NCBI GenBank assembly: GCA_002238415.1
Contig: MPMI01000007.1
Coordinates: forward strand, 1 to 64,000
DNA: 64,000 nt
Reading direction: 5' to 3'
Source: Desulfurellaceae bacterium bin18
Lineage (GTDB): Bacteria > Desulfobacterota > Binatia > Bin18
The position numbers and the translations under genes were made by a program. Positions 45,937 to 54,300 of the stretch are shown here, piece after piece. Position 1 is the first letter of the stretch; the number at the start of each line of letters is the position of its first letter. The notes under the pieces are model-generated. The model searched no databases. It had not been told where the DNA came from and saw only the letters and a list, made by a program, of their open reading frames with translations.

Positions 45937-46218
45937 AACGAGTATGAGAAGGTGCCAATGGATTTGCCCTCTCAAAGCACCGGCCTTAACGGGCCGGTGA
46001 GGATTGAAACAACCCGCTCCACGATTTTCAGCCCGCCGCCTGGATCAAAGCACCGGCCTTAACGGGCCGGTGAGGATTGAAACACGGCAAGTGCGATCGC
46101 CGACCCCATCACCGGGGCAAGAAGCACCGGCCTTAACGGGCCGGTGAGGATTGAAACCCCTTTCTCCATGGTAAGGACAGTGTAGTATGTCGGGAAGCAC
46201 CGGCCTTAACGGGCCGGT
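45926..46218 (+). CRISPR. Short vestigial array, 36-nt repeats
   Basis: Three full 36-nt repeats (45975-46010, 46048-46083, 46122-46157) begin AAGCACCGGCC and end GAGGATTGAAAC, with an internal palindrome ACCGGCC..GGGCCGGT. A 3' half repeat (45926-45936) lies to the left and a truncated 5' part (46195-46218) to the right. Spacers are 37-38 bp. The ending GGATTGAAAC occurs in type I-C, I-B and III systems. Together with the adjacent cas4 fragment a type I-C-like origin is likely. Confidence 0.9.
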
Positions 46219-46255
46219 CAAGTTGGGTTCCACCCCGCCAATAAAAAGGTACATC

Positions 46256-46744
46256 ATGAAATATATATTACTGTCTATTATGCTTCCGCTTGCCATACCT
46301 CTCTATGCTGAGGAATTGGCTGGCAAGCCGCGTGTAGTAGATGCAGACACACTCGCTTTCGGGGAAGAAAGAGTCCGCATTGAAGGAATAGACGCGCCAG
46401 AACTCAAGCAACTCTGCGAACGAGAGAGCGGCGAGCGCTATTCTTGCGGGCAGGTAGCAACAGAAGCGCTACGGGCACAAATTGGTAACAATTCTATTAC
46501 CTGTAAAGGAGAGTCAAGAGATAAATACAGACGACTGATAGGGTTTTGCTTTTTTACTGATGGAACAGATTTGAATGCATGGATTGTCCGCAATGGCCAT
46601 GCTCTTGCATATCGGAAGTATTCAACATTATATGTTAAAAAAGAGGAGGAAGCGCAAGCAGAGAATATTGGGATATGGCAAGGGAGATTCATCGCGCCGT
46701 GGGATTGGCGGAAGGGAGTGAGGCTTGAAGAAACAGAAAAATAA
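46256..46744 (+). CDS. Secreted thermonuclease (SNase family)
   Basis: A 162-residue staphylococcal-nuclease-like protein with a signal peptide (KYILLSIMLPLAIPLYA). The OB-fold core has VVDADTLAFGEERVRIEGIDAPELKQ (first catalytic Arg and Glu region) and DKYRRLIGFCF (second Arg). It cleaves DNA or RNA with Ca2+ in characterised members. ATG 46256 directly precedes the signal peptide; the frame from 46187 runs into the broken CRISPR repeat. The base composition is more AT-rich than the chromosomal genes. Confidence 0.88.
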   Translation: MKYILLSIMLPLAIPLYAEELAGKPRVVDADTLAFGEERVRIEGIDAPELKQLCERESGERYSCGQVATEALRAQIGNNSITCKGESRDKYRRLIGFCFFTDGTDLNAWIVRNGHALAYRKYSTLYVKKEEEAQAENIGIWQGRFIAPWDWRKGVRLEETEK

Positions 46745-46853
46745 AAGAGACCGTAAGGCGAACTATGGCAATACAACACCGGAAGATGTGGCCCGCGCGC
46801 TCCTCAAGTTCCGCCCAAAACCGAAACAGAAGAAGCCGCCATGTCAACCTTAA
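46725..46853 (+). CDS. Small basic protein, 42 aa
   Basis: A TTG start after GGGAGTGAGG overlaps the end of the nuclease gene by 20 bp. The product is very basic: MKKQKNKRDRKANYGNTTPE, then DVARALLKFRPKPKQKKPP. The core TPEDVARALLKFRP reads like a conserved short motif rather than random sequence. Function unknown; too short for most gene callers. Confidence 0.5.
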   Translation: MKKQKNKRDRKANYGNTTPEDVARALLKFRPKPKQKKPPCQP

Positions 46854-46854
46854 T

Positions 46855-46865
46855 ATATAATTCCC
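46855..46865 (+). repeat. ATATAATTCCC element, copy 1 (partial)
   Basis: Eleven bases identical to the start of the 14-bp element found at 47034, 47892 and 50128. It lies immediately after the stop of the 42-aa ORF and just before the right-hand direct repeat. Confidence 0.45.
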
Positions 46866-46877
46866 AAAGTCAAAAAA

Positions 46878-47020
46878 TCCTCGGACCGGACAGAGGAACG
46901 AGTCGCGGCAATTTTAGCCGGAACTCGTCAGCACTGAGCCCTAGCGCTCCACCCCGGTGATCACAAAGTTCTGCGGGACCGTATTCCGAAGGTGAACAGG
47001 AACCCACCCCGGCCCTTCGG
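46878..47020 (+). repeat. Direct repeat right of CRISPR island
   Basis: Matches 30683-30830. Its first 60 bp encode a decayed C-terminus of the coiled-coil protein (SDRTEERVAAILA.. then TRQH stop), so it is a pseudogene fragment without a start. The rest corresponds to the intergenic sequence following that gene on the left side. Confidence 0.8.
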
Positions 47021-47033
47021 GCCACCCCTCCCA

Positions 47034-47047
47034 GGAGGGAATTATAT
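47034..47047 (-). repeat. ATATAATTCCCTCC element, copy 2 (inverted)
   Basis: The reverse-strand copy (GGAGGGAATTATAT on the plus strand) lies within CCCTCCCAGGAGGGAATTATAT-like sequence that is itself partly palindromic. With copy 3 it encloses only the UDG-like gene. Confidence 0.6.
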
Positions 47048-47068
47048 GGCAATTTACTCATCCCAGCC

Positions 47069-47722
47069 TCATGTTTGGATAGTTTGGAAAACCCGCCCGA
47101 GCAAACAATACGACATGGCCCTTGGGACACGATGGGAGGGGTGGTAAAAATCAATAACGGGGACTTTCTTTTCGTTGACCGCTACGTAGGCTACACCGAT
47201 ATCAAAGCCAGATGGTTGGAATTCAATATCAGGAAAGAGCACACTCCACAGGCTACTGTCACCTATTCCCCCTACAATTATGTCGGGATCAATGATTCTT
47301 ATTTGCCGACGCAGAAAGGATTGGTCTCGCTCCGTAAACCTTCGGATCTCCTGAGGGTCTGCTTGATTACCGCCACCGACTTTCTTGAGATTCATGAAGG
47401 CAATGGAACGCATGATGTTCAACGTGTCTGCCTCTTCATCGAATTGGGTAAGGGGTGGGAACCCGTTCCATATTCCGTAGGCCCACTGACAGAGACGCCA
47501 AGAGAATGCATATTGTGGTCCATCTTCGCACCACCATTCTCGAAAGTCGAATGCCTCCCCTCTCGGATCATTAGGTTCTTTCGCGATAAAAAGAATCTTG
47601 GGATCAGCGGTCTCGTAGTGCTCTTCACAGATAATGCCATCAAGACACATAAGCTGAGCTTCTTCGGGCCTCTGTCTTTTCCATCTATTGAACAATTGAT
47701 TCAATTGCCTTGTCTTCGGCAT
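47069..47722 (-). CDS. UDG-like superfamily protein
   Basis: A 217-residue soluble protein. The motif PKILFIAKEPNDPRGEAFDF resembles the first active-site strand of uracil-DNA glycosylases, and VIDFYHPSHRVPRAM resembles their C-terminal HPS motif. A middle IRIIDPDIIVGGIGDSS strand fits the fold. The catalytic water-binding Asp or Asn is not certain, so it could be a non-glycosylase relative. It is alone between two inverted 14-bp repeats. The opposite-strand frame of 280 codons is a shadow. Confidence 0.7.
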   Translation of the reverse strand: MPKTRQLNQLFNRWKRQRPEEAQLMCLDGIICEEHYETADPKILFIAKEPNDPRGEAFDFREWWCEDGPQYAFSWRLCQWAYGIWNGFPPLTQFDEEADTLNIMRSIAFMNLKKVGGGNQADPQEIRRFTERDQSFLRRQIRIIDPDIIVGGIGDSSLWSVLFPDIEFQPSGFDIGVAYVAVNEKKVPVIDFYHPSHRVPRAMSYCLLGRVFQTIQT

Positions 47723-48124
47723 AATGTTGCTTTACTCCTTTCTCAGGCCACTGGCGGGTTAGTATGCTATGGGAAGGGAAGAGCATTAAGCCCATCACTG
47801 AGGGGTACAATTACGCATTTCCCCCTCAATTTGTTATATAGAGGGTGTGTGGGAAAGGTGCAAGCTCCCCGTGGCCTGCGGGTAACGTGGTATATAATTC
47901 CCTCCCAGGAGGGATAGGACCCAGGAAACGGGGAGGGGAACTCGCCCCTTTTTCCTTACTCCATTTTCTTGCGGCCAGCACATGGTCCTATTGCTGGTCT
48001 GCATAAGCGCTTGCTATTTCTCGATTGATTTCAGAGGCAAGCCCTTGGGCCTGACGCACAACTGGCCTTTACCCTCACTGTAGAGCGTGCTTGGGCTTGC
48101 TTTCCCTCTTTCTTTGACTGTTTT
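47723..48124. other. Intergenic region
   Basis: About 400 bp without a convincing gene. It contains the promoter side of the UDG-like gene, copy 3 of the ATATAATTCCCTCC element and a weak hairpin with a T-run near 47930-47957 (GGGGAGGGG..CCCCTTTTT). From about 48045 the frame of the next protein is already open with protein-like sequence but no start codon. Confidence 0.6.
47892..47905 (+). repeat. ATATAATTCCCTCC element, copy 3
   Basis: Exact 14-bp copy, continuing as CAGGAGGGATAGG. It forms an inverted pair with copy 2 around an 870-bp segment and a direct pair with copy 4 around the membrane-protein module. Confidence 0.6.
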
Positions 48125-48814
48125 GTGTATGATGAATCCACTCAGTTCTCTTTGCCACAAGCGGGCTGTGAGTATCAGGCATTCTATACGGGTGTTTTAA
48201 CTGAGGAGAATGTTGGACTTCGTGTTATTACGGAGGTCACTGAGGACATCACCTATACGAACGTGACATGGAATGGTGATAACCAAAAGGTGTCGGCAGC
48301 GTTGGAAGGGACATTGACAGGAGAAGTTAAACGGATTGATCTGGGTTTTTCAGCAGTTGACAACAACCGTCGTGCGACTCTTGAAAATCCGGCCAGTGAT
48401 TCTCATTCCCGCGTCAGTGGCATCGGTCAAATCACTGGCTGGGCATGCTCAGACTTGGACCTGGAGATACAAATCTACGTATCTGGGTATGGCGTTGTGG
48501 AACGCTTTCCCGTTCCGCATGGTGTGTCGCGTGCTGATACGGAAGAGGTCTGTGGGGATGCCCTGAATGGATTTAGTGCCGTTTCTAACTGGAATAGAAT
48601 ACCACAAGATAGTGATGAGGCGCTTGTTCACTTAGTCCAGCAGGGAAAAATCATTGCGACAGCATCGGTACAAGTAGTGCACTTTGAGGATGAGTTTATT
48701 CGGGGAGCGGAGGGGTCGGCTGTTGTGTATGACTTCCCCGAACCTGGGCAGTCCGTCACGATTGAATGGGTGCAGGGGTTGCAGAATTTTGTGATTACAG
48801 AGTTTCAGGAATAG
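48125..48814 (+). CDS. Surface-domain protein, probably 5'-truncated
   Basis: A 229-residue product from GTG 48125. Its C-terminal half has SHSRVSGIGQITGWACSDL, then IYVSG.GVVERFPVPHGVSRADTEEVCGDALNGFSAVSNWN and a tail FIRGAEGSAVVYDFPEPGQSVTIEWVQGLQNFVIT. The same domain, with GWVC, RRDTTSVCGDSKNGFVLPFNWN and GRHTVRALADGVEF, occurs at the C-terminus of the M4 protease at 51364-55317. The two Cys are probably disulfide-bonded outside the cell. No signal peptide is present and the frame is open upstream to about 48030 without ATG, so the N-terminus was probably lost. Confidence 0.65.
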   Translation: MYDESTQFSLPQAGCEYQAFYTGVLTEENVGLRVITEVTEDITYTNVTWNGDNQKVSAALEGTLTGEVKRIDLGFSAVDNNRRATLENPASDSHSRVSGIGQITGWACSDLDLEIQIYVSGYGVVERFPVPHGVSRADTEEVCGDALNGFSAVSNWNRIPQDSDEALVHLVQQGKIIATASVQVVHFEDEFIRGAEGSAVVYDFPEPGQSVTIEWVQGLQNFVITEFQE

Positions 48815-48901
48815 CCTGAAACATCTTTCAGGTTTGACCATCTCCAAAAAAGTCAGATACAAGAACTGTATAAGCTAGGCTGGATAAACTATTTTTCCCG
48901 C

Positions 48902-48957
48902 TTGATATCTATCAATCGGGGGGTTACATAATCCAAAGGCTTTAGCTACAGCTAAAG
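48902..48957 (+). promoter_or_regulatory. Two palindromes, operator candidates
   Basis: TTGATATCTATCAA (48902-48915) and CTTTAGCTACAGCTAAAG (48940-48957) are perfect inverted repeats with 2-bp centres, lying 55-110 bp before the first gene of the membrane module. They could be regulator binding sites. Confidence 0.4.
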
Positions 48958-49010
48958 AGCAAAGGGGGATACGGTATATCCTCTATATTATTCAGCAGGG
49001 AGGGTTGTTT

Positions 49011-49169
49011 ATGGCTGGTAACAAACTGAATGGGAGTGGTGCCCTACTGGCGCAAGCCATGCGTGCTGTTTTTACCGCAGTGGTTGAACGAGTCGGGCAG
49101 GACATCAAAGAACATGTGGTATCCACATGGGGTGACAGTATGAGAGAAGTGACTTCCCTCAAAGAATAA
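49011..49169 (+). CDS. Small protein, 52 aa, membrane module
   Basis: A 52-residue product (AGNKLNGSGALLAQAMRAVFTAVVERVGQDIKEHVVSTWG) starting at an ATG after GCAGGGAGGG. It is an amphipathic helical peptide with no known family. It lies 10 bp before the PLD-like gene, so it is the first gene of a probable three-gene operon. Confidence 0.6.
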   Translation: MAGNKLNGSGALLAQAMRAVFTAVVERVGQDIKEHVVSTWGDSMREVTSLKE

Positions 49170-49179
49170 GGGAGGTCCA

Positions 49180-49755
49180 ATGGTTTTTACTTATATTCTC
49201 GGAGTAATAGGAATAATAGTCACCCTCAAAGTGATTCAGATGACTTTTATCGGGCTACAGATGTTAAAGACCGCCGTCTGTGACCCTAGCACGAACGATG
49301 ATGGTCTTGCCGTTGAGAGCTTTACCGATTTACTGGAGCGGGCTCGCTCGAATATGACGGTCTATGATGATGGCAATGACATGAAGGGGTCCATCTACAT
49401 GCAACAGGAAGTCATCGATGCCGTCAAAGAGAAGTTGGAGAATAATAAAAGATTCTCCCTGCGTTGCTACTTCAATTGCAATGAGCCGACTCTTTTCCGC
49501 AAGGAATTTGATTCCTATAGTAAAGTTGATATCAAGACACGCCCGAGTGGGGATACTCGCCCAGACGACACCCACTATAAAATCATTGACAACGGCAGAA
49601 TGGCGTACCTGTCGCGGCACGAACATGGCTCCAAGAAACGAGAATTCCAAGTCGTAGACTGCACGCGGGTGAACAGATTTGCGCTTGAGGGCGTGACCGA
49701 CGAACTCCTCGGTGAATATAAGGTGGACATCAAACAAAAGTTTCCATCTGCCTAG
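49180..49755 (+). CDS. Membrane-anchored PLD-like protein
   Basis: A 191-residue protein with one N-terminal membrane helix (FTYILGVIGIIVTLKVIQMTFIGL). The soluble part (EVIDAVKEKLENNKRFSLRCYFN, then DDTHYKIIDNGRMAYLSRHEHGSKKREFQVVD) resembles one half of a phospholipase-D/nuclease fold. The HYKIID stretch looks like a divergent HKD motif with a shortened spacer. A nuclease or lipid-acting role at the membrane is therefore possible but unproven. The ATG follows GGGAGGTCC. The fold call rests on pattern only. Confidence 0.6.
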   Translation: MVFTYILGVIGIIVTLKVIQMTFIGLQMLKTAVCDPSTNDDGLAVESFTDLLERARSNMTVYDDGNDMKGSIYMQQEVIDAVKEKLENNKRFSLRCYFNCNEPTLFRKEFDSYSKVDIKTRPSGDTRPDDTHYKIIDNGRMAYLSRHEHGSKKREFQVVDCTRVNRFALEGVTDELLGEYKVDIKQKFPSA

Positions 49756-49771
49756 TCCTACGAGCGCTGCC

Positions 49772-50119
49772 GTGACCGAGTTTTCCCCAATTGCCCTGTA
49801 TGCCATATTGTCCTTAGCGGTTGCCGTTGTGTCATTAGTCGCAGCCTTTTACCGAGAGGCTGCAACGACAAATACGCTGCTGGATGAAACCCGGCATCTT
49901 CTGAGTACCTCTGCTGGCTTGGGTATAGCTGCTTGGGTTCACTTGGCGGCTTATTTGTTTTACCAGCTTTCCCACTTCGCCTCTGAGCATACAGAGGCGG
50001 ATATATTCAACCAAGCCGTGCATTTCTTGATAGTCGTAACATTCATCTATGTTTTTGCTCGGCTCGGTTTTTTCTGGATGAGAAAGCAATCATCCCTATA
50101 TATCATGCGCCGTCAATGA
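49772..50119 (+). CDS. Membrane protein, 115 aa
   Basis: Three hydrophobic helices (ALYAILSLAVAVVSLVAAFY; GLGIAAWVHLAAYLFYQL; FLIVVTFIYVFARLGFFWM) make up most of the protein. No family is recognised. The start is uncertain: GTG 49772 gives a compact membrane protein 16 bp after the PLD-like gene, while GTG 49712 would overlap that gene. It is the third gene of the module and ends just before copy 4 of the 14-bp element. Confidence 0.6.
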   Translation: MTEFSPIALYAILSLAVAVVSLVAAFYREAATTNTLLDETRHLLSTSAGLGIAAWVHLAAYLFYQLSHFASEHTEADIFNQAVHFLIVVTFIYVFARLGFFWMRKQSSLYIMRRQ

Positions 50120-50127
50120 AAGATTGT

Positions 50128-50141
50128 ATATAATTCCCTCC
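50128..50141 (+). repeat. ATATAATTCCCTCC element, copy 4
   Basis: Exact 14-bp copy 9 bp after the stop of the membrane protein gene, continuing as CAAGACG. It marks the right border of the membrane module. Confidence 0.55.
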
Positions 50142-50236
50142 CAAGACGTGTGATGCAGATTAGACGACGATAAAACAGCCCTCTCCCTCCAGGCGTGTAA
50201 CGCTATCCGGGCTGCCGAGGTCACTCCCACGAGAGA

Positions 50237-51310
50237 TCATCCATTATTCCGAAGAGCCTCGTTCCACGCCTTATAGACAGCGGACGCGAGACCTCGCAGC
50301 GTGTCCTTGTGTTCTTCCCACTCCTGTTTGTCCAGCAGGCAGTAACATTGCTCCTTTACTTCTTTAGTCGGGGGTGCATTAGGAGGCGGTTCGTAGAAAA
50401 ATTGAATGGCTTTTTCGGCACTTGAAAACTTTGTTTTACACAGGTGAATAGATACAGGATAAAAGGTGATGCGGATCTTCCGATCTTCCGTGAATAGAAC
50501 CGCATAGGAACCGTTGAACCAGCGGTCCTCAAGCTTCAGCGATTGTTGGTAGAAAGCGTATCCGTACTTACGGGGATGTTCCTCGTGTGCTAGTTGCCTA
50601 AAATCTTCAACCACCTCTTCAAAGAAATCACGTATCCCAAGCGCCTCGGCACGCTCAAGAGCCTTTCTCTCGCGTTCCGCTAAACGCTCTTTTCTATCGC
50701 CGGGAATCCTACCTATTAGGGTAGGTTCTGCTTGCACCTGCTTCGCCAGGAGTGTTTTCCCCGCATGGCTATAGCCATGGAACGTCAAGAGCGAAATATC
50801 TACTCCCCTCTTCGTAAGGAAGTCCACCATGCGGGTTGCGTTCTTATCGGCGCCAAGGCCGACCAGCATCATCTGTACAGGCTTTAATGAGTCTAACTGT
50901 TGATCTGGGAAGCGCTGACTGTACCACTCCTCAAAGTCGTCTATTGGGCCAATACCATTCTTTCCGGATTGCCCGGCAATCTGTGCTGCCAAATCATCGT
51001 CACTCAACGATTCCAAGGAAGAGGCATAGTCAATAATCTGTGTAACCGCGTCTCTGGTGAGAGTTTCACGTTTCAATTCAAACACGACGAGTTGTCCACT
51101 TGAATCTACGCCGAGCAGGTCAAGTGGACCTCCGTCAGTGGGCGTCTGACGCCCCACGAGAGTTAGACCTGGCATAAGCATCTCTGGATTTGCGACGAGA
51201 GTATCCTCCAACATCTGCTCTGTCTCCGTCCGGTTAGTCGGTTCCAATTCCGTCACCTTGTTTGCCTCAGAGGAGCCGTCAATCGCCCATATCTTAATCT
51301 CATCTGTCAT
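50237..51310 (-). CDS. NucS-like endonuclease-domain protein
   Basis: A 357-residue protein. Residues 20-110 match the RecB-like nuclease domain of NucS/DUF91: ETEQMLEDTLVANPEMLMPGLTLVGRQTPTDGGPLDLLGVDSSGQLVVFELKRETLTRDAVTQIIDYAS. The Asp of PLDLLGVD and the ELK triad (FELKRE) are the expected catalytic residues. The C-terminal two thirds are a separate domain without recognised family. Likely a DNA-repair or defence nuclease. The ATG at 51310 precedes a family-like N-terminus; the gene is 53 bp before the M4 protease stop, same strand. Confidence 0.8.
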   Translation of the reverse strand: MTDEIKIWAIDGSSEANKVTELEPTNRTETEQMLEDTLVANPEMLMPGLTLVGRQTPTDGGPLDLLGVDSSGQLVVFELKRETLTRDAVTQIIDYASSLESLSDDDLAAQIAGQSGKNGIGPIDDFEEWYSQRFPDQQLDSLKPVQMMLVGLGADKNATRMVDFLTKRGVDISLLTFHGYSHAGKTLLAKQVQAEPTLIGRIPGDRKERLAERERKALERAEALGIRDFFEEVVEDFRQLAHEEHPRKYGYAFYQQSLKLEDRWFNGSYAVLFTEDRKIRITFYPVSIHLCKTKFSSAEKAIQFFYEPPPNAPPTKEVKEQCYCLLDKQEWEEHKDTLRGLASAVYKAWNEALRNNG

Positions 51311-51363
51311 GCTTCCCCCAGTTTTCTATTACTTCACGTTCCTCCAAGTTGCATTTGCCGCTC

Positions 51364-54300
51364 TCACCGCTCCGCACCGCGCCGGGACCCTGTTTCTGTG
51401 GTGGTCACGGTAAACGTGGCGCTGTCGAACTCCACCCCATCGGCGAGGGCACGCACCGTATGCCTGCCATCGCCCAGCAGATTCCAGTTGAACGGCAGGA
51501 CAAAGCCGTTCTTGCTATCGCCGCAGACGCTCGTCGTATCACGTCGCTCGGTCCCATACGGAGCCGGAATTCGGGTCGTGTCGTTAATTTCAATCTCCAC
51601 GCTGGACACGTCGGAACGACCCGGAACATACGGCTGCAAAACGTGCACCACGTACATATCCCGGTCCAGTTCATCCATGGTCTGGGTGAGCGGAACAGGC
51701 ACCCAGGGGGAACCGTCCTGATTTCTCACGGTCGCGCCTGGATCGACATCGATGGTGATCCTTGGCGGGATGACTGTTCCTGCCGGGCTGCGCGGTGGCG
51801 GCGGCAGGGTGCTTTTTGACAAACCGGTAATGGGCCAGCTCAGCCGCACATTCCCGATGTCGATGGTGAATATCCCACTCGCACCCAGCAGCGTCTCGTA
51901 GAACTCTGTTCGGTCGTGCCCGTCGTTGTCCACGTAAGAAATGGTGAAACGTCGGACGTGGTCAACCACTTCCTGGACGGTCGTCTGGCCCGTGATATGC
52001 GTTTTGTTCCCTGAGCCGGTTCGCGCCCACCAGTTCCCCCGGTTGTCTACCGATGATTCTTTATGCTCAAGCGCGTCGTAAAAATACCGCTCGGCCACTT
52101 CGGGCACGGCGGGGGGTGGGGGTTCTCCCCCCGGTCCGGTGATACACACCCAGCCGGAGAACTGCCCTGTCCCGCTCTGCAATGAGCCGTGGGAAGGATG
52201 CTCCAACCTGCCAATTAAGCCCGGTCGTGATAGACGGCGGCGGTAGATGACGCCCATCTCGGCATTCTCCAGCCACCAATCTTCTTCTGATAATTCACCG
52301 TCTCTTGCTTTACCTGCATCTGCGCAAGGTACTTTATCGTCATCTTGGTCCTCGTCCTCTTCCTGCCCCAGCGGTTGTTTGCACAGGGAAAACCCGGTTG
52401 ACACGTTCGGGTCGTATTGGGAGAACACCAGCGCCGTATCGTCGCCAGTAAAACCGGGCACGCCAAAGCCGCCCCACACCGTCGCAATCTCCTCCATCTC
52501 TCCGGTCCACAGCTTGGCCGTATGGACCGTCGATTCATTCCGGGTCTCGTCAAACATGTCAAAGGTCAGAAAATTATCGTTGGTCTGACCCAAGGCCGGA
52601 AAGGCATAATGAACGCCGCGTCTGGGTGGAATCAGATCGACGCTCCTGTTTGTTTGCAGATTCAAGGCGTACAGGCTCCACTGGCCGCGCCGGAGTAGTT
52701 GATCCTCATCGCCGCTGACGGTCACCGCACTCAGGGCGTCGTAGATGAGCCACTGTCCGTCGGCTGTGAAATTCATGGTACTCGCGGAGGGAAGGAGGTC
52801 CGGTGTGGGACCAGCATAGGAAAAAGCAGGGAGGAGGAAAGTTCGTGCTACTCCGGTTACCAAGTGAATCACACTGATCGTCTGAGCCGGTGTGTCCGGA
52901 TCGTCCGGAAAGACAACGCCAAGCAACCGGCCATCGGGTGACAGGGCAACCGAAGCAACTGTATCATAGCTCGTACCAGCGCTGGAAAAATCGATACATT
53001 CCTCTCCGTTGCCATAGGCTGCAATGAAGCAGAGGTCGTTCTCGGCATTGACAAAGACTGCCAAACCGCCACCACGGGAGACAGAGGGCCGGGCGCGGAC
53101 CACGATATCCTCAGCCAGTTGGACCCCGTGTTTCCCGTCGTCTTGGGCGGCTTCCCGCCGGCCCAGCCGGAACTGGCCCAGGACATCTCGATACACAAAG
53201 AGGGTGGCATCCGGCCCGCGAACGACGGGGATAGGTGGGTTCGGGGTGGTGCCAACGCCGTCAATCCCGACGGCAGCAAACGCCTTAGCGGTCTCCTCAG
53301 CGGCCCGGGCCGGGATATACTGCTTCTCCTTCTCATTCTCAATGAGGTATTCCGCAGCCATCTCACATGCCTGGCGGGCGTCAATAAACTGCGAGTTCTG
53401 GACCAGATAATTGGTCAGCGCATGGTAGAAAATGCGCTCGGCGTCGCACATGGCATGGCGCCAACTTTGACGGGCATTGCGCAAGGTGCCTTGACCGGCA
53501 GGGCATCCGATATTGGGGAGACCGCGCAAGGCTTCGCGGCCTTCCACGGACCCATAAAAGTCTTGGAGGCCTTTCACAAGCAGATAAAAGGCGTGGCTGA
53601 TAATAGTGCTATTGATGTGGATACCGCCGTTGTTTTCCTGAATGTGAAAAAAATCATCCATGTGCTTCGGATACGGGCGACCGAAATGAGTGAGGAAAGC
53701 CCCAGGGTCTTTCATATTGCGGATCGGGCGGCCCAGGTCCGGGCCGCCGCCGCCAGAGGCTGGGAGGGCTAAGTCTCGGCCGGTAATCCAGTCCGGCTCA
53801 TCTTTTGTACTCCAGGCTTCGATCATTTCGCCGAAAATGTCGGCAAACGCCTCGTTCAGCGCGCCCGGCTGGTTTTGATAGAGCAGATTCGCCGAATGCT
53901 CGATGACCCCGTGGGTCAACTCGTGGCCCACGATGTCCAGCGCTCCGGCAAACGGACGGCCATCGCCAAATACGATGAGATTCGAGCCGGGGAGCCAGAA
54001 CGCATTCTTATAGTTCTGACGATGACGGACAATCGCATGAATCGACGCGCCCTCACCGTCAAATGACTTCCGGTCGTGCCGCTCCAAATAATAATCATAG
54101 GTCTCAGAGAGATTATACGCGGCGCTGACCGCATCGGGCAGAAAAGATGGAGGCTCCTCCTCTTGTTCACCATCGCCAGGGACAGGTTTACGAACGACAG
54201 GTGCGTCGAAGAGGATTTCCTGGTTCCCCGCATCGCGGACCCAGATAGCACCGCGCTGAATCCAATCGTGCCAACCATGAGCTTTACGGAACATCTCTTC

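Noticed and set aside
47075..47917. 280-codon plus-strand frame opposite the UDG-like gene
   Set aside because: It starts at a GTG without a ribosome binding site, has no recognisable domain, and lies antisense to a protein with clear motifs.
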